Below, in pieces: positions 19,868 to 26,838 of a stretch of 32,385 bases of DNA. Position numbers and translations under genes: made by a program. Under the pieces are notes generated by a model. That model did not search any database. It had not been told where the DNA came from and was given only the letters and a program-made list of their open reading frames with translations. Numbering within the stretch: the first letter of the stretch is position 1; every line of letters begins with the position of its first letter. Source of the stretch: a virus. The stretch is taken from positions 1-32,385 of IMG/VR virus record IMGVR_UViG_3300045282_000174, one strand, 5' to 3'.

Positions 19868-20856
19868 TGAAAACACTTCCGGCGCAGCCGATCCGTCCGG
19901 CCTATTGGACCGACATCGAGCGCCAATTGAAAGAGATTTTCTGGCTGATTGTATTCAAGCCAGTCGTCGATATGCTCAAGGAAGCCAACCCACAGGTCAC
20001 AGATCGAACGATCCGGCTTGCGAACGCGGGTGAGGAGGACTTACGCCTGGCATTAAGGACGGGCCAAATCCAGTATGCCGATGGCGTATTCAGCGGCAAA
20101 TTCTCCTCCGCGACCAGCCGAGCGTTGAGGGCCATGGGCGCAAAGCTGCAATCGCGGAGGGTTGTTTTTACCCTCTCGCCGTCCGATGTACCGGCCTGGG
20201 TACGCGCGGAGGCCGGGGCCTATACGGTGAGAGCCAAGGAACTCCATGACGCCACTCTCAGGAAATTGGATCAAGTTAAAGCGGATTTGGCCAGCGCGGT
20301 CCAGGCCCACCGGGTCAACCCCGCTGCCTCTGTAGACGCCTTCCAAAAAGGATTTAAACATCTTGCCACACGCCTTGAGATCACCCCTGAGCTCGCCAGC
20401 CATTCGCGTGCGGCCCTCTTAGAGGACTACACAAAGAACATGGACCTCTGGATTCAGAAATTCTCGGAGGGCATGATAGGCGGCTTGCGCGAGGCCGTAG
20501 AGGATAATGCGATGCAGGGCTACCGTTTTGACAAGCTCATCGGCGGCATCAAATCCCGCTATGGCGTCACCACTTCAAAGGCCCGCTTCCTGGCACGACA
20601 GGAGACGGGCCTTTTTATGTCGAAGTTCCGGCGCGAGAGATTCAGCGAGGCCGGGGTGACTCACTACAAATGGAGCACGTCGAACGATGAGCGGGTAAGA
20701 AACTCTCATCGCGCCTTGGACGGAAAGATATTCGCCTACGCAGACCCCCCCACCGTGGCGACCATTCCAAAACTCCGTAAGGCGAACCCCGGAGAAGATT
20801 TCAATTGCCGTTGCGTCGATATTCCAATCCTGTCACCCCTATCGGAGGCCGCATGA
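19867..20856 (+). CDS. Mu gpF-like head morphogenesis protein
   Basis: 329 aa. The C-terminal domain (about 225-325) contains ARFLARQETGLFMSKFRRER, HYKWSTSNDERVRNSHRALDG and NPGEDFNCRCVDIP, the signature of Phage_Mu_F (PF04233) minor head proteins with the late NCRC motif. The N-terminal half is helical. Such proteins join the portal vertex inside the prohead, and may be injected. TGATG coupled to the gene before; the end overlaps the Acb2-like gene by 4 bases. Confidence 0.88.
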   Translation: MKTLPAQPIRPAYWTDIERQLKEIFWLIVFKPVVDMLKEANPQVTDRTIRLANAGEEDLRLALRTGQIQYADGVFSGKFSSATSRALRAMGAKLQSRRVVFTLSPSDVPAWVRAEAGAYTVRAKELHDATLRKLDQVKADLASAVQAHRVNPAASVDAFQKGFKHLATRLEITPELASHSRAALLEDYTKNMDLWIQKFSEGMIGGLREAVEDNAMQGYRFDKLIGGIKSRYGVTTSKARFLARQETGLFMSKFRRERFSEAGVTHYKWSTSNDERVRNSHRALDGKIFAYADPPTVATIPKLRKANPGEDFNCRCVDIPILSPLSEAA

Positions 20857-21074
20857 CCCCTCAAGAAATTGAACGGATTTTTACCTATCACTCGCCGGTC
20901 GGAGATCAGCCGGAACGCTACACTCGCCTGCGAGACAAGGCCAAGGAGCTCGCCCTGCTCATCCTAGAGGTAACGCCTGCCAGCGCGGATCAATCGGACG
21001 CCATCCGTAAGCTGCGTGAATGCGTGATGACGGCCAACGCTTCGATTGCCCTTGAACATAAGGAGGCCGCATGA
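20853..21074 (+). CDS. Acb2-like anti-CBASS cyclic-nucleotide sponge
   Basis: 73 aa. FTYHSPVGDQPERYTRLRDK (10-29), KELALLILEVTPAS (31-44), AIRKLRECVM (50-59) and ANASIA (61-66) match the Acb2/Tad1 hairpin family: FTYHxPxxxQxxRYxxLRxxAKxxAxxI...P.S...xxAxxKLxExVMxANAxIA. Acb2 proteins form hexamers that sequester cyclic di- and trinucleotides and so block CBASS (and in related forms Thoeris) signalling; Y12 and the Lys around 29-31 are in the region where the ligand is held. ATG 20853 overlaps the gpF-like gene. Location in the head operon would give expression with virion genes. Confidence 0.8.
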   Translation: MTPQEIERIFTYHSPVGDQPERYTRLRDKAKELALLILEVTPASADQSDAIRKLRECVMTANASIALEHKEAA

Positions 21075-21223
21075 ACCCCCTGGTAATTTTGCTCATTGTT
21101 TTGCTTTTGATGTCCGTCGGCACGTTACCCCATTGGCCCTACGCGCAGACGTGGGGCTACTACCCATCGGGCGGGGCAGGGCTCATAGTCCTGATTCTAA
21201 TTTTGGTTTTGCTTTTCAGATGA
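21071..21223 (+). CDS. DUF3309-type small membrane protein, 50 aa
   Basis: SD AAGGAGG (21060-21066), ATGA overlap at 21071. Two hydrophobic segments (about 3-19 and 36-49) flank HWPYAQTWGYYPSGGAG, the near-invariant core of DUF3309 (LPxWPxSxxWGYxPSGGxG). DUF3309 is a short proteobacterial membrane protein of unknown role, often chromosomal. Its presence in a phage head operon suggests acquisition from a proteobacterial host; it could modify the envelope. Confidence 0.82.
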   Translation: MNPLVILLIVLLLMSVGTLPHWPYAQTWGYYPSGGAGLIVLILILVLLFR

Positions 21224-21242
21224 CAGCGTAAAAGGAGGCCGT

Positions 21243-21386
21243 ATGCCCATGCCACCTATCGGACCCGTCACATACGTAAGACTCATCGGAGTTGTTTTGG
21301 GAGTCGTGTTTCTCTCTCACTTCGTCCATGAATTGCCATGGCTTGTGATTGGCGCGGCGTCCCTGGCCCTCTTATTTTTACCGTGA
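21243..21386 (+). CDS. Two-TM membrane peptide, 47 aa
   Basis: Strong SD AAAGGAGG (21231-21238) and ATG 21243. Hydrophobic stretches at about 13-26 and 32-46 are separated by HFVHELP. No known family. Next to the DUF3309-type gene; they may work together in the membrane or be a holin-like pair, but no lysin is in the window. Confidence 0.5.
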   Translation: MPMPPIGPVTYVRLIGVVLGVVFLSHFVHELPWLVIGAASLALLFLP

Positions 21387-21733
21387 TTAACCGCGAAGGC
21401 TTAGAGGAAGGGCAGCGGCGCTATGGCGCGAAGAACGCCGGGGAGAAATGCGCGGCCTGCGGTCACGGTCACGATGGGGATGTCTGCGACGATTGCGAGT
21501 GCCGGGTATTCTCCAAGGCCCGCGCGAACGACTCCTCTGAGCTCGGATACGGCTACCCCAAAGGAACCACCACATCCCCCTCTCAGGCAGGCGGGGGCCA
21601 GAAATTCTATGAGCCCACGCGCGACCGGGGCGAATACGCCATGTGCGCTTGCGGCCACGAAAAGGCCATGCACAAGGGACCAGGGGGAGCCTGCTATGGC
21701 TGTCTCTGTAAAGGAATAACCAATGCCCACTAA
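21383..21733 (+). CDS. Double Cys/His-knuckle protein, 116 aa
   Basis: GTG 21383 in a GTGA overlap is preferred to ATG 21338. Two copies of one module: CAACGHGHDGDVCDDCEC and CACGHEKAMHKGPGGACYGC, i.e. C-x(1-2)-C-G-H-x(1-4)-H-x(4-7)-C-x2-C-x-C. A Ser/Thr/Gly-rich linker lies between. Probably two zinc knuckles; target unknown. Its end overlaps the next gene by 11 bases. Confidence 0.55.
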   Translation: MINREGLEEGQRRYGAKNAGEKCAACGHGHDGDVCDDCECRVFSKARANDSSELGYGYPKGTTTSPSQAGGGQKFYEPTRDRGEYAMCACGHEKAMHKGPGGACYGCLCKGITNAH

Positions 21734-22937
21734 CGCCAGCCATCGCCATGAACTGACAGAGGAAAACAATTTTGCGGTCTGCAAAATTTGCGGGGATCGG
21801 TGGGCTCTCACGAACCTCGAAAACCAATCCGGGGAGCGCGGGCGCAAGGTCCGGGTGCGGTTCATTGAGCCCGGCCTGGTCCGCTATAACGACGTGGGCA
21901 CGGTCCTGGTATCCAAGAAAGCCCTTGACCTATTCGCCCAAACCATCGAAGGCCGTCCCATCTTCAACGAAACCCATAAGGAAACCTCGCACGACGATTT
22001 CTCATCCGGCAAGGCCGACGGCATCATGGGCGGCAATATCCGATTTGAAAACGACGGATGGTATTGGGCTGACGCCTACGTTTGGAATTCCGCGACTCTG
22101 GATAACATCGTGCAGAACGGCTACAAGGTGTCCTGCGCTTACGACGTGAAAAAGTGGTCGGATGGCGGGGGCCTGCACAATAATATCCCCTACGACCGGG
22201 AAGTTCTCGACGGAGAATACACGCACATGGCCATCGTTAATAACCCTCGCTATGAGGGGGCGACGATCATCTACAACAACAAAGGAGGCGCTATGAAACT
22301 CAAGTGGTTCACGCGCAGCAAGGAGAAGCCGGAGGAGCAAGTGTCCTCCGAAGTGGAATTAGCCAATGCCGTCGTGCCGCTGGATGGCAAGGACATTCCG
22401 CTGGAAGATGTCATTAAAGGATTCACGGCCAACGCCAAACGGGAACAGGAACTCACTAACGCCAAGCTCGGTGACGATGACCTGATTCAGGTAGGCGAAA
22501 GCAAAATCAGCGTCAAGGAACTCAAGGCCGGATATCTGGCCAGCCTCAGAAACGCCGACGATGACGAGACTGAGGAAGAAAAGAAAAAGCGCAAAGCCAA
22601 AGAAGCCGCTGACAAAAAGGAAAACGCCGACGACACTAAAAAGTGTCCGAAGTGCGGCGGGGAAGGCGAGATCGGTCCCGACGACAAGGAATGCCCCAAG
22701 TGCAAAGGTGAAGGGGAAGTATCCAACGCCGATGACGACTCCGACGAGGAAAAAGAAAAAAAGAAAAAGGCGAAGGAAGCGGCTGAGAAAAAGGAGCGCG
22801 AGAACGCTCTACAGATGGAGGAGTTGCGGACACTGGCGAATTCGAGGCCCGGTAAGTTCGAGCAGCCAAAGGTCATGACCCCCTCTGAAAAAGAGGCCGA
22901 AGGCTACAAGCGGTACGGGCCAATTCAAACTCACTAA
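21723..22937 (+). CDS. DUF2213 protein: prohead protease-like domain fused to scaffold
   Basis: 404 aa. N-terminal finger H7/H9/C20/C23. Residues 43-188 are DUF2213 (VRVRFIEPGLVRYNDVGTVLV, ...GRPIFNETHKE, NGYKVSCAYDV, YTHMAIVNNPRYEGA). The arrangement H85 or H90, then S137 in VSCAY, then 'HMAIVNNPR' resembles phage S78-type prohead proteases, so a head protease role is plausible but inferred. Residues 191-404 are acidic, Lys/Glu-rich coiled coil (scaffold-like) with CPKCGGEGEIG and CPKCKGEGE, a DnaJ-like zinc pair. An internal start with perfect SD (see the nested entry) would make the scaffold alone. Confidence 0.82.
   Translation: MPTNASHRHELTEENNFAVCKICGDRWALTNLENQSGERGRKVRVRFIEPGLVRYNDVGTVLVSKKALDLFAQTIEGRPIFNETHKETSHDDFSSGKADGIMGGNIRFENDGWYWADAYVWNSATLDNIVQNGYKVSCAYDVKKWSDGGGLHNNIPYDREVLDGEYTHMAIVNNPRYEGATIIYNNKGGAMKLKWFTRSKEKPEEQVSSEVELANAVVPLDGKDIPLEDVIKGFTANAKREQELTNAKLGDDDLIQVGESKISVKELKAGYLASLRNADDDETEEEKKKRKAKEAADKKENADDTKKCPKCGGEGEIGPDDKECPKCKGEGEVSNADDDSDEEKEKKKKAKEAAEKKERENALQMEELRTLANSRPGKFEQPKVMTPSEKEAEGYKRYGPIQTH
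22281..22295 (+). promoter_or_regulatory. Internal ribosome site and start codon within the DUF2213 gene
   Basis: AAAGGAGG (22281-22288), four bases, ATG (22293). Same frame as the long gene. It is as strong as any ribosome site in the window. Confidence 0.7.
22293..22937 (+). CDS. Nested in-frame scaffold protein, 214 aa
   Basis: Starts at codon 191 of the DUF2213 gene behind the SD at 22281-22288 and shares its C-terminus. The product MKLKWFTRSKEKPEEQ... is a charged helical protein with the two CPKC-type zinc motifs and a C-terminal ELRTLANSRPGKF, as expected for an internal scaffold that copolymerises with capsid protein. The parallel is lambda C/Nu3 and Mu I/Z, where the scaffold is made from a start inside the protease gene. 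That this start is used here is inferred from the ribosome site and the domain border. Confidence 0.65.
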   Translation: MKLKWFTRSKEKPEEQVSSEVELANAVVPLDGKDIPLEDVIKGFTANAKREQELTNAKLGDDDLIQVGESKISVKELKAGYLASLRNADDDETEEEKKKRKAKEAADKKENADDTKKCPKCGGEGEIGPDDKECPKCKGEGEVSNADDDSDEEKEKKKKAKEAAEKKERENALQMEELRTLANSRPGKFEQPKVMTPSEKEAEGYKRYGPIQTH

Positions 22938-22951
22938 AGGAGGACACAGCA

Positions 22952-23419
22952 ATGGTAACACTCAATCCAAATCAATTCGCCCAGACCGCGATGCAGGGCG
23001 ACATTGATCTAGGCATCATGCAGACCGGGGCGATTTCAGGACGGATCAGCCCTAACCAGGCGACCCCGCTCCTCGCGGGAACCCCGGTGAAACTCGATAC
23101 TGCCGTGACCAGCGGGAAGCTCCCGATGTTCATCGCGGCAGCGGTAGGAGATGTCGCATTCGGATATCTCAAGCGGACGCTCAAGCAATCCATCTTTGCC
23201 CTGGGAGACGATTGCGAAGTCATTTGTAACCCTGCGCCCGTCATGTGGTTGACCGCCAAGAACACGGTGGCCATGGGCGCATCGGTAGAAAGCGGGACAG
23301 ACCCCCTCACGGTACAGACCACCTCCGCACAAAAAGCCAGAGGGATCGCCCTTGAACCAGCGACGGACGGCCAGCTAGTCCGCGTGTACCTGTTAGCACC
23401 GTTCGCCATCGGAGCATAA
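22952..23419 (+). CDS. Capsid decoration/cement-like protein
   Basis: 155 aa, SD AAGGAGG at 22938-22944. GAISGRISPNQATPLLAGTPVKLD and AVGDVAFGYLKRTLKQSIFALGDDCEV resemble the DUF2190-like or phage structural-cement beta proteins usually placed just before a DUF2184 capsid gene; later GIALEPATDGQLVRVYL supports the same fold. It would bind the outside of the capsid. The family name is not certain. Confidence 0.65.
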   Translation: MVTLNPNQFAQTAMQGDIDLGIMQTGAISGRISPNQATPLLAGTPVKLDTAVTSGKLPMFIAAAVGDVAFGYLKRTLKQSIFALGDDCEVICNPAPVMWLTAKNTVAMGASVESGTDPLTVQTTSAQKARGIALEPATDGQLVRVYLLAPFAIGA

Positions 23420-23457
23420 CCCGGTAGATCGGAAATTCATGCAAAGGAGATATCAAA

Positions 23458-24483
23458 ATGCCAACACAGCAAAGAGCCGACATCCCCTGGCAGCCGGGGC
23501 TGTCGCTTCGTAATTCAAACGGGGATATTGATTCCTCGACGCTCGGCTACCAATACGCCAAGCAAACCACGAACCTTGTACGTCCTCAAGTCGTGGCGCA
23601 GAAGTATTACACCGTCCCACTCGCGGAGTTTGTGCCGGTCATTATCGGCAGCGGGGCCTGGATGGAAGGGATTATCACCAACCTCACCTATGACGCAGCG
23701 GGTGATTTTGAATCGGGGATCATCTCAGTAGCAGACCCGTCACGGATCGCACAGGTAAGCGCCGGTCTTGCGCCGAAGCTGGCCAAGATCACCACTTGGG
23801 CTAAGGGCTACACCTATTCCACGCCGGAAGTCGAGAAGGCCATGGCGTCGAATAATTGGGATGTCGTAGCCGCCAAGCTCTCCGCTCTCAAGCGGAATTG
23901 GGATTTGGGAATCCAGAAAATCGGGTTCCTGGGCTCGAAGGTGGACCCGGTAGGAATCCCCGGCTTGCTCTCAAGCCCGGATGTCAACGTGGACACGGCC
24001 ATCATAACCAAGGCCATCAGCGCGATGAGCGCCGATGAGCTGACGACATTTATCAGCTTGATCTTGGGTGATGCCTTCGCCAATTCCAATTCGACTGTGA
24101 AGCCGAATCGGTGGGTGATGCCCATGAAAGACTTCCTGGGCCTTGGCGTGCCGTATTCCTCAGCCTATCCAAACGTCTCGAAGCTCTCATACCTCACGCA
24201 GATGTTGCGCGAGCTCAGTGAGGATGCCAGCTTCAAGATTTCGGGATTGGCCTATTGCGACCAGGCGAACAACGCCGGGTATTGGGCGGTCAACGGAACT
24301 AATCGGCACATCCTCTACCGAAAAGACCCGGAGACGCTCAAGATGGATATTCCCGTGGACTTCCAGCTCGGAGCCCCTGGGACAGGCAATAACTTCAATT
24401 GGGAAGGCGTGGGAGTCGGCCAATTCACCGGCGCGATTTTCTACCGGCCCCGTGAAGCCAAGTATTACGACTGGGCGGCGTAA
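23458..24483 (+). CDS. Major capsid protein, DUF2184 family
   Basis: 341 aa behind AAAGGAGATATC (23442-23453), very like the T7 capsid-gene ribosome site, consistent with very high expression. Sequence blocks: YAKQTTNLVRPQVVAQKYYTVPLAEFVPV, GAWMEGI, ITTWAKGYTYSTPEVEKA, WDLGIQKIGFLG, and PVDFQLGAPGTGNNF...GQFTGAIFYRP near the end. These match DUF2184, an HK97-fold capsid group of myo- and siphophages. Flanked by cement-like protein and connector genes as usual. Confidence 0.88.
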   Translation: MPTQQRADIPWQPGLSLRNSNGDIDSSTLGYQYAKQTTNLVRPQVVAQKYYTVPLAEFVPVIIGSGAWMEGIITNLTYDAAGDFESGIISVADPSRIAQVSAGLAPKLAKITTWAKGYTYSTPEVEKAMASNNWDVVAAKLSALKRNWDLGIQKIGFLGSKVDPVGIPGLLSSPDVNVDTAIITKAISAMSADELTTFISLILGDAFANSNSTVKPNRWVMPMKDFLGLGVPYSSAYPNVSKLSYLTQMLRELSEDASFKISGLAYCDQANNAGYWAVNGTNRHILYRKDPETLKMDIPVDFQLGAPGTGNNFNWEGVGVGQFTGAIFYRPREAKYYDWAA

Positions 24484-24529
24484 AGCAACTGAGGCAACTG
24501 CCTCCGAACCCTAAAAGGAGATCACTACC

Positions 24530-24904
24530 ATGGCTGTGATTATTAACAGGGGCCAGCGGGCGTACTCATTGACTGATGGCCCAAATGGATTAAAGCGGAC
24601 GTTGGAGCCCGGCGCGTCTCTCGAAGTTTCGGCAGAGGAAGCAAAACGAATGCTGCAATACAACGACATCGTTGATGCCTCCGATGCTGTCCCTCAGAAT
24701 GCTCAGGAAATTGAGCGTCTGAAAAAGGAAAATGCCCGGCTTGTAGCCGAGCAGGAAAAACTTCGAGAGACAGCGCCCGCTCCAAAGACCGTCGAAAAAC
24801 CACCAGCGAAAGCGCCAGCGCCGCCTCCGGCACGGGTTGAAAAGCCTGAGCCAAAGACGGCGAAAAAGTTCGAACCGATGAATAAGAAAAAGGCCAAACG
24901 GTGA
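24530..24904 (+). CDS. Hypothetical 124-aa protein with coiled coil and Pro/Lys tail
   Basis: SD AAAAGGAGATC and ATG 24530. Residues 1-55 may form a small beta domain (SLTDGPNGLKRTLEPGASLEVSAEEAKRML), 60-82 a coiled coil (EIERLKKENARLVAEQEKLRE), then a repetitive AP/KP-rich basic tail ending NKKKAKR. Similar proteins lie between capsid and connector genes in many phages, with unknown role. Its stop overlaps the next GTG. Confidence 0.55.
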   Translation: MAVIINRGQRAYSLTDGPNGLKRTLEPGASLEVSAEEAKRMLQYNDIVDASDAVPQNAQEIERLKKENARLVAEQEKLRETAPAPKTVEKPPAKAPAPPPARVEKPEPKTAKKFEPMNKKKAKR

Positions 24905-25371
24905 GCTACCCGCCGAGCATAGCCGACTTCAAAGCGCAGTTTGACCGCGACTTTGTTTATGGCTCCGGCACGGACACGGTGCGCGATGCGGACATCACAC
25001 GCGCCCTAGCAGACGCGAACATGCTGTTTAACCCTGGCCTATGGAGCACGGAGGAAAAGCCCACGGTGTATGGGCTCCTGGCCGCTCACTTCCTGGTGAC
25101 GAATATCCAGGCGGCAGGAGGGGCCTCACCAGGGAACCAAGGGAAGGGGCTCGCCTCGCACGGGGGCGGGACCGTTGAATCAAAATCCGTAGGAGGGGTA
25201 AGCGTCGGGTTTGCCGTCCCTGATTTCGTTCGGCAGAACCCTATCCTCTCGCAGCTCATGCGGACGGACTACGGGCAGAAATTCCTGATGCTCATCTACC
25301 CACGGCTTGTAGGCAACGTGGCGGTGATATCGGGCTCGCCCGATGGAGGCATAAGTGCGCCCGGCATTTAA
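24901..25371 (+). CDS. Head-tail connector, DUF4054 family
   Basis: 156 aa, GTG in a GTGA overlap. PPSIADFKAQFDRDF, VRDADITRALADANMLFNPGLWS, LLAAHFLVTNIQAAGG and C-terminal TDYGQKFLMLIYPRL are the DUF4054 pattern; the family is the adaptor ring below the portal. Its 3' end overlaps the next gene by 17 bases. Confidence 0.85.
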   Translation: MSYPPSIADFKAQFDRDFVYGSGTDTVRDADITRALADANMLFNPGLWSTEEKPTVYGLLAAHFLVTNIQAAGGASPGNQGKGLASHGGGTVESKSVGGVSVGFAVPDFVRQNPILSQLMRTDYGQKFLMLIYPRLVGNVAVISGSPDGGISAPGI

Positions 25372-25837
25372 GATGGACTTCGAACCCCTGTCCAAATTCG
25401 TGCGCGGGATGACGGATAAATACGTCGTGCGCGTGGGGATTTTCGGCAATAAGAATTCCCGTGGGGTCCAGCCTAAGAGCAAAAGCAGAGACGTTCCGAC
25501 CAACGCGGAGGTTGGGTTTTTACACGAATTCGGTTCCCCTGGCCGAGTACCCCCCCGCTCCTTTTTGCGTATGCCGCTCCGCATCATGTCGAAGCACATC
25601 ATGGAGGAAACGGCTGAGGGGGCTGACAAGCTCCTGCGCGATGGCAACGTCAAGATGGTTTTGACGCGCATGGGGATAGCCTGCGAGAAGGCCATCCAAG
25701 AGGCGTTCAGGTCCAGCGGGTTCGGCACATGGCGGGAGAATGCCCCCTCTACGATCCAGCGCAAGGGGTCCAGCGCGCCCTTGATTGACACCGGGCAGCT
25801 CAGGCGGTCCATAACCTCAAAGGTGGTCGAACTATGA
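25355..25837 (+). CDS. Tail completion/neck protein, gp10/gpG-like
   Basis: 160 aa from GTG 25355 with GGAGG at 25345-25349; ATG 25373 (M7) is possible. GFLHEFGSPGRVPPRSFLR in the middle and LIDTGQLRRSITSKV near the end are the classic motifs of HK97 gp10/Mu gpG-type virion morphogenesis proteins, which sit at the head-tail junction. ATGA overlap with the following small gene. Confidence 0.78.
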   Translation: MRPAFKMDFEPLSKFVRGMTDKYVVRVGIFGNKNSRGVQPKSKSRDVPTNAEVGFLHEFGSPGRVPPRSFLRMPLRIMSKHIMEETAEGADKLLRDGNVKMVLTRMGIACEKAIQEAFRSSGFGTWRENAPSTIQRKGSSAPLIDTGQLRRSITSKVVEL

Positions 25838-26013
25838 CGGATACCCCCAAAAGCGAGCGTTGTAAGGTCTGCCCGCACGCGACAGACCAGCACGACGAGG
25901 ACGGCTTTTGCACGGTAGAGGACGGCGTGCTCGGATTCTGTAAATGCACGGCAGGGTCCATGAAGGGCACGGAGGCCGAGGACCCCCCGGAGGGCACGGT
26001 AGATGATTCCTGA
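25834..26013 (+). CDS. Small Cys/His protein, 59 aa
   Basis: ATGA start. CKVCPHATDQHDEDGFC (10-26) and CKC (36-38) follow the same CxxCxH...H...C...CxC layout as the modules at 14.2 and 21.5 kb. The C-terminus is acidic (TEAEDPPEGTVDDS). Probably binds zinc. Overlaps the next gene by 11 bases. Confidence 0.5.
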   Translation: MTDTPKSERCKVCPHATDQHDEDGFCTVEDGVLGFCKCTAGSMKGTEAEDPPEGTVDDS

Positions 26014-26338
26014 TGTCTCGGAAGCCTTATGGGATTGGACCGACGCCATTGAATTGCGGCTCCTCCAAAAAGGAACCACCGATTATCAGGCGTCCAAGAC
26101 GCTCTTGGACTTGCCCTCTTTCCAGGGGCACTTGCAGCCGACGCCTCCGACAAAGCTATGGGTGAAGCCGGAAGGTCAAAGGACCTGGCAATGGTGGATG
26201 CTTTACACGACAGAGGATTTACCGGGAGGCTCGGAATTGGTCACACGCGACGGAAAACAATTTAAGGTCATGAGCAAAACGGCCTGGCCGAACGTGAAGA
26301 TGTACGAGCTGGTGCAGATGCCGATACCTAAAACATGA
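26003..26338 (+). CDS. Probable neck/stopper protein, 111 aa
   Basis: ATG 26003 with GGAGGG about 10 bases before. LWVKPEGQRTWQWWMLYTTEDL and TRDGKQFKVMSKTAWPNVKMYELVQ resemble the beta-barrel head-closure (stopper) proteins that precede tail terminators. Assignment is by motif feel and position, between gp10-like and terminator genes. Overlaps the next gene by 4 bases. Confidence 0.5.
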   Translation: MIPDVSEALWDWTDAIELRLLQKGTTDYQASKTLLDLPSFQGHLQPTPPTKLWVKPEGQRTWQWWMLYTTEDLPGGSELVTRDGKQFKVMSKTAWPNVKMYELVQMPIPKT

Positions 26339-26838
26339 GAGAGCCGATCAAAGTCATCGCGGATATTCTGGCCTCGGAGCTGGCCCTGCCAGCGGGCCAG
26401 ATCATGCTCGCCTATGAGGAGTGGGACATCGAATCCACCCCCGGCCTCTTTATTTCTCTGGCCTACATCGGTGAGAAGGTCCTGGCCAATAACAATTACG
26501 CCGAGGCCGATAACGTAGGCGGGTTCATTGAGACGCAGGAAGTGGTCATGCGCCATGAAATCCAGATCGACATGATGAGCTTTGACGATTCGGCCCGGCT
26601 CAAAAAAGAACAGGTCGTGGCGGCTCTCCATAGCGTCGCCGCGCAGCAGGCCATGGACGAAAACAAGATCAGCATCGCGCGCATCCCGTCGGGGTTTGTG
26701 AACACTTCAAACCTCGAAGAATCCAGAATGCTTAACCGTTTCACGATCACGATCAGCGTGAGCGCGCTGCATTCCTTCACAAAGACGCCGCCCTATTACA
26801 ACACGTTCAATCCCCCGGAGGTACATGCCAATGCCTAA
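26335..26838 (+). CDS. Probable tail terminator protein, 167 aa
   Basis: ATGA start. N-terminal IKVIADILASELALPAGQIMLAYEEWDIE and a repeated beta pattern (QEVVMRHEIQIDMMSFDDSARLKKEQVVAALHS, RFTITISVSALHSF) fit the terminator proteins found before DUF3383 sheath genes. It caps the tail tube and sheath at the neck. Overlaps the sheath gene by 14 bases. Confidence 0.65.
   Translation: MREPIKVIADILASELALPAGQIMLAYEEWDIESTPGLFISLAYIGEKVLANNNYAEADNVGGFIETQEVVMRHEIQIDMMSFDDSARLKKEQVVAALHSVAAQQAMDENKISIARIPSGFVNTSNLEESRMLNRFTITISVSALHSFTKTPPYYNTFNPPEVHANA

Noticed and set aside
25180-26079. 299-codon minus-strand frame
   Set aside because: Runs against three coupled + strand neck genes with recognisable motifs; shadow frame.
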